DNA from: Spirochaetales bacterium | GTDB lineage: Bacteria; Spirochaetota; JAAYUW01 | Reading direction: 5' to 3' | Assembly: GCA_012797605.1 (NCBI GenBank) | Contig: JAAZOT010000059.1 | Location: forward strand, 1 to 61,333 | DNA length: 61,333 bases | Shown here: piece after piece, positions 47,078-56,055 of the stretch | Layout of the letters: each line of letters opens with the position of its first letter | Numbering within the stretch: the stretch's first letter is position 1 | Made by a program: the position numbers and the translations under genes | Notes under the pieces: generated by a model | Databases searched by the model: none | The model's input: only the letters and a program-made list of their open reading frames with translations | Told to the model about the DNA's origin: nothing

Positions 47078-47536
47078 TTATTGATTTAATGGTTTTTGTA
47101 TATTTTTTTTATCTATTATCACCCATAAACCAAGTATTATGAATATAACTGGCCAAAATTTTAATATATTGAAAGAGATAAAAAATAAGCATAAAGATAC
47201 CAAAAAAAGAATAATTGCAGGTATTGCTAAATCCCTTTGTTTTCCTACTATAGAAGATATAAAGAAAGAAATACTAACTATTAAAATCAAAATTGGCCAT
47301 AGTTTATTGAAATTTACCCAGGAAGTAAAGATATTATAAAAGAAAAATAATGAAGATAAAGATAATATTATAGCTGGAATATAAAAGATATATTTTGTTC
47401 TTGAAGACATTAAAAATAATAATACACCTAGAATTAATAAGCCCAATGGCCAAAATTGAATCTTCCAGTTATACATATTTCCAATTATTAGAAGTGTCCC
47501 TATTATAATCAACAAAATACCTATAATTTTTTTCAT
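47078..47536 (-). CDS. Small multispanning membrane protein (DUF5668/LiaF-like TM region)
   Basis: A 152-residue protein with four or five transmembrane helices. WPLGLLILGVLLF-type repeats of 'FWPxxLIxLGxW' appear at both the start and the end. These resemble the LiaI/LiaF-like transmembrane modules. It is a paralogue of the next gene upstream. The role is unknown; such modules often accompany cell-envelope stress sensors. Confidence 0.7.
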   Translation of the reverse strand: MKKIIGILLIIIGTLLIIGNMYNWKIQFWPLGLLILGVLLFLMSSRTKYIFYIPAIILSLSSLFFFYNIFTSWVNFNKLWPILILIVSISFFISSIVGKQRDLAIPAIILFLVSLCLFFISFNILKFWPVIFIILGLWVIIDKKNIQKPLNQ

Positions 47537-47550
47537 AAATTTACTAAATT

Positions 47551-48027
47551 CTATTCGTTTTTATCTTCAGATTTTGCCGTTCTTTTAAAATTTTTAGAAT
47601 CAAAAATTATCCATAGACCTAAAATAATAAGTGCAATTGGCCAAAATTTTAAAAGGTTCAATGAAATAAAAAATAACCCAACTGTAATAATAAGGAGAAT
47701 ATTTGCAGGCACAAAAAAACTTGACTCTTTACCAACAATAGCTGTTATATAAAAAGCTAAACTTACTGAAAATACATACAAAGGCCATAAATATTTTTGA
47801 TAACTCCAATTTGTTGCGACATTAAAGAAAAAGAAAATAGCTAAAAATGTAAGTATTGTCCCTGGAATATAAAGTCCATTATTTTCTCGACTAGCTCCGA
47901 AAAGAAAAAATATCCCAGGTATTAAAAGAGCAAGAGGCCAAAGCTCTAAATTCCAATTTAATGAATAATTAAAAATCAAAAAAACACCAACGATAATAAG
48001 CAAAATACCAAATATCCATCTATTCAT
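47551..48027 (-). CDS. Small multispanning membrane protein, paralogue of its neighbour
   Basis: A 158-residue protein with the same four-helix plan and the same motifs as the downstream neighbour (LELWPLALLIPGIFFL and FWPIALIILGLW). The pair is separated by 14 bases and shares the same direction, so it arose by tandem duplication and should be co-transcribed. A GGAGGG site precedes the ATG. It ends with a charged tail. Confidence 0.7.
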   Translation of the reverse strand: MNRWIFGILLIIVGVFLIFNYSLNWNLELWPLALLIPGIFFLFGASRENNGLYIPGTILTFLAIFFFFNVATNWSYQKYLWPLYVFSVSLAFYITAIVGKESSFFVPANILLIITVGLFFISLNLLKFWPIALIILGLWIIFDSKNFKRTAKSEDKNE

Positions 48028-48073
48028 TTTTCCCTCCTATTTTTTAATTTCAAATTTAATCTTTTTCTCTTTC

Positions 48074-48155
48074 ATTATAATTTGCTAATTTTTTTGTATT
48101 ATATCAAATTTTAAAATTAGTTCTTTCCGTTTTCTATTTTATTATAATTTGCTAA
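48074..48155. repeat. 15-bp direct repeat covering the PrsW gene end
   Basis: ATTATAATTTGCTAA occurs at 48074-48088 and 48141-48155. The second copy contains the stop codon of the minus-strand PrsW-like gene. The sequence before each copy is also similar. Confidence 0.8.
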
Positions 48156-48828
48156 CACGTCTTTTACTGTCTATTTGTGCAACAAGAATATACCTTTTTA
48201 ATATAAAATAAATAAATATTAGAAGTGGAACAATTGCAAGTCCATATAGAATTTTTACAAAAAGAATATAATCATATAAACCATGAAAAAAAGATGAGAG
48301 AGAAATAGCTAAAAATAGAAAAACGTATTTTTGGGTCTTATTATATGCAAATTTTGCTCTACCAATGTAAAATCCCATAATTGCAGCAAAGAATGAATGA
48401 GCAGGCACTGAAAGAATAGCCCTCATAATTCCTACTGAGAAACCACCTTTTATAACATAAAAGATATTTTCAAAAGTTGCAAAACCTAAAGATACAGCGA
48501 CAGTATATACTAATCCGTCCATAATTTCGTTGAATTGTGAAGATTTATAAGGTCCAACCATAACCATAAAATATTTTGAAGATTCTTCTACCAATCCAAC
48601 CACTATAAAAGCTTTTATTATCTGCACAAAAAATCCAGAAAACATATTTAATATAGTAGATTCTAGCAAAATTTCAAGAACAACAGCAATAATTGCAGAA
48701 ATAAAGCCCAAAAAAAATGAAACAAGAACTTTTCTTACAGGTTCTGGCTCGTATTTATCCAACAAATAAAAATAAATAATCAGAAAAACTCCCGGGGCTA
48801 TTGCTAAAGCAAAAAGGCCAAATATCAT
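48142..48828 (-). CDS. PrsW-like intramembrane protease
   Basis: A 228-residue protein with seven or so transmembrane helices. It shows the conserved PrsW residues: EESSK (the EExxK motif) in the third region, a His in SVPAHSFFAAIMGFYIG, and a final His in FHGLYDYILF. In Bacillus, PrsW cleaves an anti-sigma factor. In other bacteria the substrate is unknown. No anti-sigma gene is adjacent here. It is a likely membrane-embedded metalloprotease. Confidence 0.85.
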   Translation of the reverse strand: MIFGLFALAIAPGVFLIIYFYLLDKYEPEPVRKVLVSFFLGFISAIIAVVLEILLESTILNMFSGFFVQIIKAFIVVGLVEESSKYFMVMVGPYKSSQFNEIMDGLVYTVAVSLGFATFENIFYVIKGGFSVGIMRAILSVPAHSFFAAIMGFYIGRAKFAYNKTQKYVFLFLAISLSSFFHGLYDYILFVKILYGLAIVPLLIFIYFILKRYILVAQIDSKRRVSKL

Positions 48829-48952
48829 ATTATTCCTTCTTTTTTAATTATATAATAATAAATTTTTTTAATCTTAAAAGTCAACTTACACTTTTGTAGA
48901 GATAATTTAATAATTTTTTCTATGCTTAAGTATGCATTCGATTATCAATAAG

Positions 48953-49279
48953 TCAATTGTTGAAAAAAGATTTTTCATCAAGTTTTATAATATAAACTGC
49001 TGGTTGTTCATATGGATGAACATCTTTTAATGTTTTTAAAACATTATCAATACAATTTTCATCGACTATAGTTTCAAATCTTACTTCTTTTACAAATTCA
49101 TCTTTCCCTTTTTCTCCAATGTATGGATTTGCATTTTCTAATGGTCTAAATCTTCCTATTCCCTCACAGATAAAAGCAGCTCTATCATATTTTGAAAACT
49201 TACCAGCTCCAGCATTAAAAAGGGCATCTATTACTTTATCTTTATCTTTTTCTGGAATAAATGTGATTAAAAGATACAT
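48953..49279 (-). CDS. NIF3/YqfO-type standalone domain
   Basis: A 108-residue protein with the ferredoxin-like domain that is inserted in NIF3/YqfO proteins. IPEKDKDKVIDALFNAGAG and HPYEQPAVYII are its conserved segments. The surrounding NIF3 metal domains are missing. Such single-domain proteins are annotated YqfO-like and are compared to PII/CutA folds. The function is unknown. A GAGG site precedes the ATG. Confidence 0.78.
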   Translation of the reverse strand: MYLLITFIPEKDKDKVIDALFNAGAGKFSKYDRAAFICEGIGRFRPLENANPYIGEKGKDEFVKEVRFETIVDENCIDNVLKTLKDVHPYEQPAVYIIKLDEKSFFNN

Positions 49280-49455
49280 TAATACCTCCTTCCATCTATT
49301 TAATTGAATCTAATTGCTTTATTATTTTTAATTTTATTAAAATAAAAAGTTATTAAAAAATCTATACAATTAAAATATATTATTTTTATAAAATAATGAA
49401 TCAAATTTGTTTGAAAATAGAGATTAAAAATTAATATTAAAGGCTATATATAATT

Positions 49456-51189
49456 TTACTTAACCTTTTCATTAATGAATTTTAGTAACTGATCTTTAAA
49501 AAGTTCGGGGTCTTCAACCATAATAGAATGTCCGATATTATCAAATTCAACAAGGTAAGAATTTGGAAACTCATTTTTTGTCTCTTCAACCATATCTTTG
49601 GTTATTATTATATCTTTTTTCCCCCACATTATTAAGACTGGTTTAGTAAAATTTGTAAATTTACCCTTACAGTTAAACTTCTCTAAAGATCTTGGATGAG
49701 CTGTATAAGAAAAAGGAGCCATAAGCATCGCATCATCTGTAAGTTCATTTAAATATCCATAATCTTTAAGTTCAGGTGCAATTGCAGATAAAGCCTTATA
49801 CATAAGATCCCTACTTGTCTTATACATCTCTATTATTGGATAATGCTCTTCAGGTGTTTTAAGTCCTGTTACAGAACTGCTATCAACTAATACAACGGCT
49901 TTGGGGACATTTGGGAATTTACTTATAAATGAAATCACGATAGCACCACCAAGGCTATGCCCTACAATTATTGGGGAAATTAATGCTAGTTTATCGATAA
50001 TTTTTTTCAAAATATTTGAATAATCATCTATCTCAGCCGTATTCATATGTGAAGACCTTCCAAAGTTAGGTAAATCAACAGCATAAACTTTATGATTTGG
50101 AATATCCATAACTTTTTTCCACCATCTTGAAGATCCCGTATTACCATGAATGTATAATATCGCTTCTCCTTCACCTTTTTCTACATAGAATATTTTCAAA
50201 CCATCAACCTCTATAAATTTACCGTCCATAATCTTTCTCCTTTGAAAGTATTTAATAATTGCAATATATGGTCTTTGTAAATATTTATGATATACTGTTA
50301 TTAAACCCCAAGAGATACCTTGAGGAAAGAACAATGTAAAAAAGATTAGCAGTAGACCAATTATAACCGATAACCAAGGTCCAAAACCACGGCTAAAGAA
50401 AAATCTTAACCCTATTATAATAATAGCACCAGCTAGGCTTTCATCTAAAGAGGCAAGGCCACCTATCATGATCATTGCAAGTAAATCTAAAGATCGCGAA
50501 AGGCCAAAATCTGAAGCTCTGATATAACCTACACAATGAGCATATAAAGCACCAGCTATTCCACTAAAAAATGCACTTATCATGAAAGCTGAAAGTTTAG
50601 ATAGGGAAGTATTTGTTCCAAATGATATAGCGACTATTTCCTGATCCCTCACCATCTTCCACTTTATACCAGAAGGCCCTTCAACAATATTTTTTAATAT
50701 AATTAAAGAAATAGAAAAAACAAAAAGTACTGTTAAATATGAGTAGAATTCGGAACTTGAAATCTTTGGAATACTTCTTATTCCATCGTGAGCTCCAAAA
50801 TATGGCATAACTGATATTAATTGTTCTATTACTACACCAAAAGCCATAGTTGCTATTGCAAGATAGAAACCTTTCATTCTAAGAGAAGGAAATCCAATTA
50901 TAAGTCCAAAAATTGAAGCAAAAATACCTGAAATTAAAATAGTTGTATATATTGGAAAACCAAGCTTCATTGAAAGTATAGCACTGGTGTATGCTCCAAT
51001 AGACATAAAAGCAGCATTACCGATAGAAACCTGCCCCGCATAACCAGTTAATATATTTAATCCCATCGCTGCTATTGTAAAAATAATTATCTGAGTAAGT
51101 ATTATCAAAATAAAACTTTGATTTATGAAAATCAAACCTAAGATTATACCAATAATAAAATATATTATACTATTTTTAATCCAAGACAT
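49456..51189 (-). CDS. LivM-type ABC permease fused to an alpha/beta-hydrolase
   Basis: A 577-residue protein, far longer than a LivM permease (about 300-340). Residues 1 to about 320 are a HAAT-family permease with about ten helices and the segments LNILTGYAGQVSIGNAAF and GLASLDESLAGA. From M321 a complete alpha/beta-hydrolase of about 257 residues follows. It has the oxyanion HGNTGSSRWW, the nucleophile serine in VGHSLGG, the acid in MWGKKDIIIT and the His in IGHSIMVED. No stop lies between the parts. A strong ribosome binding site and ATG occur at the junction (see the separate feature). Start 51189 lies one base after the livH stop, with GGAAAGG upstream. The hydrolase may act on the transported molecule at the inner face of the membrane. 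Confidence 0.85.
   Translation of the reverse strand: MSWIKNSIIYFIIGIILGLIFINQSFILIILTQIIIFTIAAMGLNILTGYAGQVSIGNAAFMSIGAYTSAILSMKLGFPIYTTILISGIFASIFGLIIGFPSLRMKGFYLAIATMAFGVVIEQLISVMPYFGAHDGIRSIPKISSSEFYSYLTVLFVFSISLIILKNIVEGPSGIKWKMVRDQEIVAISFGTNTSLSKLSAFMISAFFSGIAGALYAHCVGYIRASDFGLSRSLDLLAMIMIGGLASLDESLAGAIIIIGLRFFFSRGFGPWLSVIIGLLLIFFTLFFPQGISWGLITVYHKYLQRPYIAIIKYFQRRKIMDGKFIEVDGLKIFYVEKGEGEAILYIHGNTGSSRWWKKVMDIPNHKVYAVDLPNFGRSSHMNTAEIDDYSNILKKIIDKLALISPIIVGHSLGGAIVISFISKFPNVPKAVVLVDSSSVTGLKTPEEHYPIIEMYKTSRDLMYKALSAIAPELKDYGYLNELTDDAMLMAPFSYTAHPRSLEKFNCKGKFTNFTKPVLIMWGKKDIIITKDMVEETKNEFPNSYLVEFDNIGHSIMVEDPELFKDQLLKFINEKVK
50227..50243 (-). promoter_or_regulatory. Internal ribosome binding site and ATG at the permease-hydrolase junction
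   Basis: AAAGGAG (50243-50237) is followed after seven bases by an in-frame ATG (50229-50227), exactly where the hydrolase domain begins. It could produce the hydrolase separately, in addition to the fusion. It may also be the relic start site of a once separate gene. Confidence 0.7.
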
Positions 51190-51190
51190 A

Positions 51191-52135
51191 TTAGACCTTT
51201 CCTTTAAATTTGGCTCCAAAAATACCAGTCGGTTTAATTATTAAAGTAATTATTATGATAAGAAGGATTATAGATAGCTGCAAATCTACAGAGTTAATAG
51301 TTGAAATGCCCAATTTGGTAAATAGTTGATCTAAAACCAAAATAACGATTTTTTCTAAAACACCAAGAATAAGACCACCAGCGAATGCTCCAATGAAACT
51401 TGAAAATCCACCAAAAACTGCAGCGGTAAATCCATATAATTGAAAATTAACAAGCATAATAGGATTTACAGTTGTTTTCGGAGCAACTAAAAATCCAGCA
51501 AAGACCGCAGTAGATATGCCTAAAGCCCAAGCTAAACTATCCGCAAAATTGACATTTATACCGACTACTTTAGCTCCAATTTCATCTTCAGATCTTGCTA
51601 TAAGAGCAAGTCCCGGTTTAGTTAACCTAGAAAATAATATTATCAATATGGATAGTGAAACTGCAACTAAAAAATTAGCAAAATCATTTGTCGGTATAAT
51701 TAAAGGGAAATTATTTGGATTTAATTTCTGCGGTAGATAGATCAATTTTGGGGGAAATGAAAAAATATCCTTAAAAAGAAGAGGCTGAGTTCCCCATATT
51801 ATTAAAGCAATTCCTTCAAAAATGAGAAGCACCCCAAGGGTAATTATCAACATTGAACTATGTGAAAGACCTTTTACCTTTTTCATTAAAATCTTATCCA
51901 TAAAAATACCAAGAATAGCTCCAAAGATAAGGCCTAAAAAGATAGAAAGGAAAAGATTTTTCGTCAAAGCAAGGATTGTCCAACCAACAAAAACACCTAT
52001 CATACCAGAATTACCATGTGCGAAGTTCATAACTCCAGTCGTTCGGTATATTAAAGATAACCCAAGTCCAATAATTCCGTAAAGCGAACCAGAGAATAAC
52101 CCAAATATTATAGATTGTAAAATCCTAACAAGCAT
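51191..52135 (-). CDS. livH: LivH-type branched-chain amino acid ABC permease
   Basis: A 314-residue permease with about eight helices. LivH signatures are ATTGVMNFAHGNSGMIG-like residues near the start (RTTGVMNFAHG) and AAVFGGFSSFIGAFAGGLILG. It pairs with the LivM half of the fusion to form the membrane pore. It starts nine bases after livF. The HAAT family also carries other carboxylates and amides, so the substrate is not necessarily an amino acid. Confidence 0.9.
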   Translation of the reverse strand: MLVRILQSIIFGLFSGSLYGIIGLGLSLIYRTTGVMNFAHGNSGMIGVFVGWTILALTKNLFLSIFLGLIFGAILGIFMDKILMKKVKGLSHSSMLIITLGVLLIFEGIALIIWGTQPLLFKDIFSFPPKLIYLPQKLNPNNFPLIIPTNDFANFLVAVSLSILIILFSRLTKPGLALIARSEDEIGAKVVGINVNFADSLAWALGISTAVFAGFLVAPKTTVNPIMLVNFQLYGFTAAVFGGFSSFIGAFAGGLILGVLEKIVILVLDQLFTKLGISTINSVDLQLSIILLIIIITLIIKPTGIFGAKFKGKV

Positions 52136-52144
52136 TTTTAACTC

Positions 52145-52840
52145 CTAGATACCTAAATATGCCTTTCTAACAGAATCTTCATTTAAAAGCTTTTTAGATT
52201 CTCCTTCTACTACAACCTTTCCATTTTCAAGTATATAAGCTCTATCAGCAAAGGACAAGGCTTGGTATGCGTTTTGCTCTATCAATAAAATTGATATCCC
52301 TAATTTTTTTAACTCAGCTAAGGCCACATAGACCTGATCTACAATTATTGGGGCAAGCCCCAAAGATGGTTCATCAAGCATGAGTAATTTAGGATCACCC
52401 ATTAATGCTCTCCCAATTGCAAGCATCTGTTGTTCGCCACCTGAAAGATAACCAGCAATTTGTTTTTTCCTTTCATATAATTTTGGGAAAAGATCAAATA
52501 CTATTTTCATCTGTTTTTTAGCATTTCCTCTTGAAAAAGAACCAAGTTTTAAGTTCTCTTCTACTGCTAAAGAAGGGAATATTCTTCTTCCTTCTGGGCA
52601 AAGGATCATTCCATTTTTAACTCTTTTATTATATGGTAATTTTGATATATCTTTTTCCTGATAAAAAATCATGCCTTTTGCCTCAACTATACCAGAAATA
52701 CCATATAATAAAGAGCTTTTACCTGCCCCATTAACTCCAATTACAGTGACAACTTCTTTTTCTTTTAGGCTTAGTGTGACAGATTTTACGGCTTCAATCT
52801 TTCCATAAGAAACTGAAAATTTATTTATTTCTAATATCAT
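52145..52840 (-). CDS. livF: LivF-type ABC transporter ATPase
   Basis: A 231-residue nucleotide-binding protein. Walker A is GVNGAGKSS, the signature motif is LSGGEQQMLAIGRAL, Walker B is LLMLDEPSLGLAP, and the Q loop is CPEGR. The CPEGRRIFP stretch is typical of LivF. It overlaps livG by 20 bases, so the two are translationally coupled. Confidence 0.94.
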   Translation of the reverse strand: MILEINKFSVSYGKIEAVKSVTLSLKEKEVVTVIGVNGAGKSSLLYGISGIVEAKGMIFYQEKDISKLPYNKRVKNGMILCPEGRRIFPSLAVEENLKLGSFSRGNAKKQMKIVFDLFPKLYERKKQIAGYLSGGEQQMLAIGRALMGDPKLLMLDEPSLGLAPIIVDQVYVALAELKKLGISILLIEQNAYQALSFADRAYILENGKVVVEGESKKLLNEDSVRKAYLGI

Positions 52841-53585
52841 ATGAATTCCCTAAATATACTTTGATTACATCTTCATTTTTAGATATTTGCTCTGGCTTAT
52901 CCCTTGCTATGAATTTACCAAAATCCATAACAGTAACCAGATCTGAAATTCTCATGACGAGATTCATATCATGTTCAACCAAAAGTATAGTTATCCCCAT
53001 AGATTTTAATTTTAACAGAATGTCATCAAGTTCTTTTTTTTCATCTGTATTTAATCCAGCAGCAGGTTCATCAAGAAGTAAAAGCTTTGGGTTAACGGCT
53101 AAAGCCCTTGCGAGTTCAACCTTTTTTAATATTCCATAAGGTAATGCACCTATATATGAATTCATTCTGTTTTGAATACCAAAAATCTTTGCACTATTAA
53201 ACGCTATTTCTTCTGCTTCTTTTAAAAATCTTGAATAAGATCTAAAAACTGAAGAGAAAACATTTCCTTTATATTTATAAGTCAAAGCGGTTATAATATT
53301 ATCTTTTATTGTTTGATATGGTGAAAGTTTTAAATTCTGAAAGGTTCTGACAATTCCGTAATTTATTATCTCAAATGGCTTTTTACTAAGAATATTAATA
53401 TTTTCAAATGTAATTTCACCAGAATCAACATCAACAATTCTAGTTATCGCATTAAAAAGAGTGGTTTTCCCTGCTCCATTTGGACCTATAAGAGCGTGAA
53501 TACTGCCTTTTTCTACTAAAAGATTCATGTTATTAACGGCAACTAATCCACCAAAACTGACAGTTATATCCTTGCAGTTTAACAT
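52821..53585 (-). CDS. livG: LivG-type ABC transporter ATPase
   Basis: A protein of about 254 residues. Walker A is GPNGAGKTT, a Q-loop FQNLKLSPYQTI stretch is typical of LivG, and Walker B is LLLLDEPAAGLN. The signature motif is unusual: PYGILKKVELARALA stands where LSGGQ/PYGxQR is expected. In LivG the common form is LPYGxQRRLEIARAL, so this is a normal variant. The ATG at 53585 is preferred, as GGGAG lies upstream; an in-frame start at 53618 would fall within the terminator hairpin. Confidence 0.92.
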   Translation of the reverse strand: MLNCKDITVSFGGLVAVNNMNLLVEKGSIHALIGPNGAGKTTLFNAITRIVDVDSGEITFENINILSKKPFEIINYGIVRTFQNLKLSPYQTIKDNIITALTYKYKGNVFSSVFRSYSRFLKEAEEIAFNSAKIFGIQNRMNSYIGALPYGILKKVELARALAVNPKLLLLDEPAAGLNTDEKKELDDILLKLKSMGITILLVEHDMNLVMRISDLVTVMDFGKFIARDKPEQISKNEDVIKVYLGNSYDIRNK

Positions 53586-53606
53586 TCTGTTTCTCCCAAA
53601 TTCAAT

Positions 53607-53661
53607 TAAAAAAGCCACTGAAATCGCTTTTTAGATAGATTATTAAAGATTTCAGTGGCTT
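53607..53661 (-). terminator. Attenuating terminator between the binding-protein gene and the transporter core
   Basis: A perfect 14-bp inverted repeat (53661-53648 with 53625-53612) has a 22-base loop. A T run follows in the direction of transcription. It lies between the livK-like gene and livG. It would let the binding protein be made in excess while some transcripts read on into livGFHM. Confidence 0.82.
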
Positions 53662-53676
53662 AAATTTAATCATTTA

Positions 53677-54867
53677 CTAATCCATTGTAATCCAATCAAA
53701 AGCTTTTTCAAGAGTTCCGTCCTCTTTAAATCTTAAGATATACATTGTTTGGACGCCTAATCTTGCTTTGTTTCCTTTTACATTTATAGGTCCATAAGTA
53801 ATCATTGGACTTATTTTACCAATCCATTTATCCATTGACTCTAAGGCTGATATCAATTTTTCTCTTGTAAGGTTTTTACCTGCTCTATTAAGAGCTTCGG
53901 TGAAAATTTCTGCTGCAATCATACCAGCGACAGCATAAGCATTTGGAATTTCGCCAGCAAAAGTTGCTTGATAAACTTTAATAAAATGAGCATTTGGATC
54001 TGTAAAATCTACATTTACCCATGCTAAAGCTTCAACCCCATTGGCAACAGTTGCACCAGCTATTGCAGCAAATGTTGGATCCGCATTTGAGTATGTTAAA
54101 AGATAATTCTGTTTTGTTAATCCAAATTGTTTAGCCTGTTTAACAAAATTTGAAGATTGAGGAACAAATAGCATTACTATAACAGCATCGGCATTAGCCT
54201 CTGTAAGCTTTACAATATTAGATGAAAAATCTGTAGCTGTTGGTTCTATTGGTATTTCAGCTGCTAAACTCATGCCTTTTTTTGCTATAGTATTTTTTAC
54301 TGAAGCGAGTTCTTCTTTTCCATCATCTGTATTCCTATAAACAATAGCAATTCTCTTTGCTTTTTTCTGTTCAATAAGATATTTAGCAGCGATGGCACCT
54401 TCTGTTGTATAGTTTGGTTGTACACCAAAAATATATCTTTTGGGAGGTATTGTTAAAATACCAGCACCAGCTGCTTGATAGACATAAGGAACCTTTTGTG
54501 CTTCAACATAATCCATTATAGCAAGATTACCAGGAGCACCAAGACCACATACAAGAGCGAAAACTTTGTCGGATTCGACTAATCTTTTAACTTCAACAAC
54601 AGTATTTGAAGGATTAAAAGCATCATCTGCTACAATAAGGTTAATCTTCCTTCCAAAAACACCACCATTAACATTAACCCAGTTAAAATAAGCATCAAGA
54701 CCCTTCTTTACTGGTACCCCTATTGCAGCTACAGGACCAGAAAGAGCCTGAAAAGAACCGATTTTGATTTCAGTAGCTGTGATACCATTTGTATCACCAG
54801 GGTTAGCTTGAGAAAAGACGATTGTTACAGCGAGTAGAATCAAGATCGCAAGATAGATTTTTTTCAT
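53677..54867 (-). CDS. Periplasmic binding protein of a HAAT-type ABC transporter
   Basis: A 396-residue protein with a signal peptide (about 1-20, ending VFSQA). The type I periplasmic-binding fold starts TEIKIGSFQALSGP and continues with VAAIGVPVKKGLDAYFNWVN. This is the LivK/LivJ/AmiC/BraC group, which captures branched-chain amino acids, amides or aromatic carboxylates. The ligand cannot be read from the sequence. The gene follows the ketoacyl-synthase-like gene by 38 bases, with a GGAGG site. Confidence 0.9.
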   Translation of the reverse strand: MKKIYLAILILLAVTIVFSQANPGDTNGITATEIKIGSFQALSGPVAAIGVPVKKGLDAYFNWVNVNGGVFGRKINLIVADDAFNPSNTVVEVKRLVESDKVFALVCGLGAPGNLAIMDYVEAQKVPYVYQAAGAGILTIPPKRYIFGVQPNYTTEGAIAAKYLIEQKKAKRIAIVYRNTDDGKEELASVKNTIAKKGMSLAAEIPIEPTATDFSSNIVKLTEANADAVIVMLFVPQSSNFVKQAKQFGLTKQNYLLTYSNADPTFAAIAGATVANGVEALAWVNVDFTDPNAHFIKVYQATFAGEIPNAYAVAGMIAAEIFTEALNRAGKNLTREKLISALESMDKWIGKISPMITYGPINVKGNKARLGVQTMYILRFKEDGTLEKAFDWITMD

Positions 54868-54905
54868 ATATCCTCCTTATCCATCTTAAAATTTTTTATT
54901 TTAAC

Positions 54906-55922
54906 TCATTCTCTGTATGTACCCCATTTTATAACAGATGCAGCCCAAACGAAACCAAGGCCAGCACCTACAAGGACAATAAACGAATTTTCCTTTATTT
55001 TCCCACTTGCAAGTCCCAGTTCAATAGATAATATTTGGTCATTTTGTCCGAGATGTCCATATTCTTCAAGGTATGTTGTCTGATTTTCTGAAAGACCCAA
55101 TTCTTGAAGTACTAAATTGTGAGCGGATCTTTTAAAATGAAGGATTGCAAGATAATCTATATCTTTTCTTTTTAAATTTCCAGATTTTTCCAAAGCATTA
55201 TCAATAACTTTAAAAAAGTTTGGTAATGTCTTTTCATTAAGTTTTTTCTTAAATTCTTCTTCATCATTTACTATGAAATGAGCTTTATTTAAATCATCTT
55301 CTTTAACAGGCCAGTTCTTTGAACCAAATACTGGAAATAGACATTCTGTAGAAAAAGAACCATCTCCTAAAAAACTGGAAGCCAAAATTATATTTTTATC
55401 TGTATTTTTCTTTAATATTGCAGCAGCGCCACAACTTCCTATATCTAACATAAATCTTGTTGAAGGTTCACTCAAATCTATTAGATCATTATTTCTATAT
55501 CCTGAAACAAGCAATACAGTATTTAAATCATCTCTTGCAATCATCATTGATTTAGCAACATCAAGCGCCATCATAAAGGAACCACACATTCCTTCCATAT
55601 CAAAGCTCCAAGCATTTTTTGCTCCTATTTTATCTACAACATAAAGTCCTGCGAGCCAGCATGGATAATCCTTATGTTGGGCTCCAAACCAGATAACTAG
55701 ATCAATCTTTTCAGAAGAAATGTTGGCTTTTTCCAATGCGATTTTCGCTGCTTGATAACCCATTTCTGCCGTTGTTTCATCTTCGTTTGCAATAGGCTTT
55801 TTTATGACACCAAATTTTTCTTTAATAACATCTTCTGGAATATCTGTTTTTAATGAAATATCTTTAGCTGTCATAAATTTCTTAGGAATATAAACCCCAG
55901 TAGATATGAGCCCTATATTCAT
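54906..55922 (-). CDS. Ketoacyl synthase III-like (thiolase-fold) enzyme A
   Basis: A 338-residue protein of the FabH/HMG-CoA synthase group. The nucleophile is Cys113 in EGMCGSFM, in the place of FabH Cys112. A His is in AILHFKRSAHN, near the usual catalytic His. The third residue, normally Asn in YGNTS, is replaced by His in EYGHLGQND. The glycine-rich VLVGAGLGFVWAAS ends the fold. It should acylate the Cys from an acyl-CoA or ACP and then condense or transfer. It is the first gene of an operon with the ABC transporter genes. The ATG at 55922 is preferred over a TTG at 55928 because AGGTGG sits seven bases upstream. Confidence 0.82.
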   Translation of the reverse strand: MNIGLISTGVYIPKKFMTAKDISLKTDIPEDVIKEKFGVIKKPIANEDETTAEMGYQAAKIALEKANISSEKIDLVIWFGAQHKDYPCWLAGLYVVDKIGAKNAWSFDMEGMCGSFMMALDVAKSMMIARDDLNTVLLVSGYRNNDLIDLSEPSTRFMLDIGSCGAAAILKKNTDKNIILASSFLGDGSFSTECLFPVFGSKNWPVKEDDLNKAHFIVNDEEEFKKKLNEKTLPNFFKVIDNALEKSGNLKRKDIDYLAILHFKRSAHNLVLQELGLSENQTTYLEEYGHLGQNDQILSIELGLASGKIKENSFIVLVGAGLGFVWAASVIKWGTYRE

Positions 55923-56021
55923 AATCAAACCACCTAAAATACTATTACATATATTAATAATTGAATATATTGTCCTTCAATTATTATATTTCCTCTATTA
56001 TGCCTATTATAAATAGGGACT

Positions 56022-56042
56022 TCTAACATTTATTATGTTAGA
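56022..56042. promoter_or_regulatory. Operator-like inverted repeat near the minus-strand promoter
   Basis: TCTAACAT at 56022-56029 and its exact complement ATGTTAGA at 56035-56042 flank five bases. It overlaps the expected -35 region of a minus-strand promoter whose -10 box is TATAAT at 56011-56006. It may be a regulator site or a hairpin in the leader. Confidence 0.6.
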
Positions 56043-56055
56043 GGTGAATCATCTC
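56041..56055. promoter_or_regulatory. Operator-like near-palindrome, copy 1
   Basis: GAGGTGAATCATCTC is a 15-base near-palindrome with one mismatched pair. Its core and right flank (GTGAATCA...TCTTA) match the site at 56347. It is a candidate binding site for the adjacent TetR-TetR protein. Confidence 0.55.
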
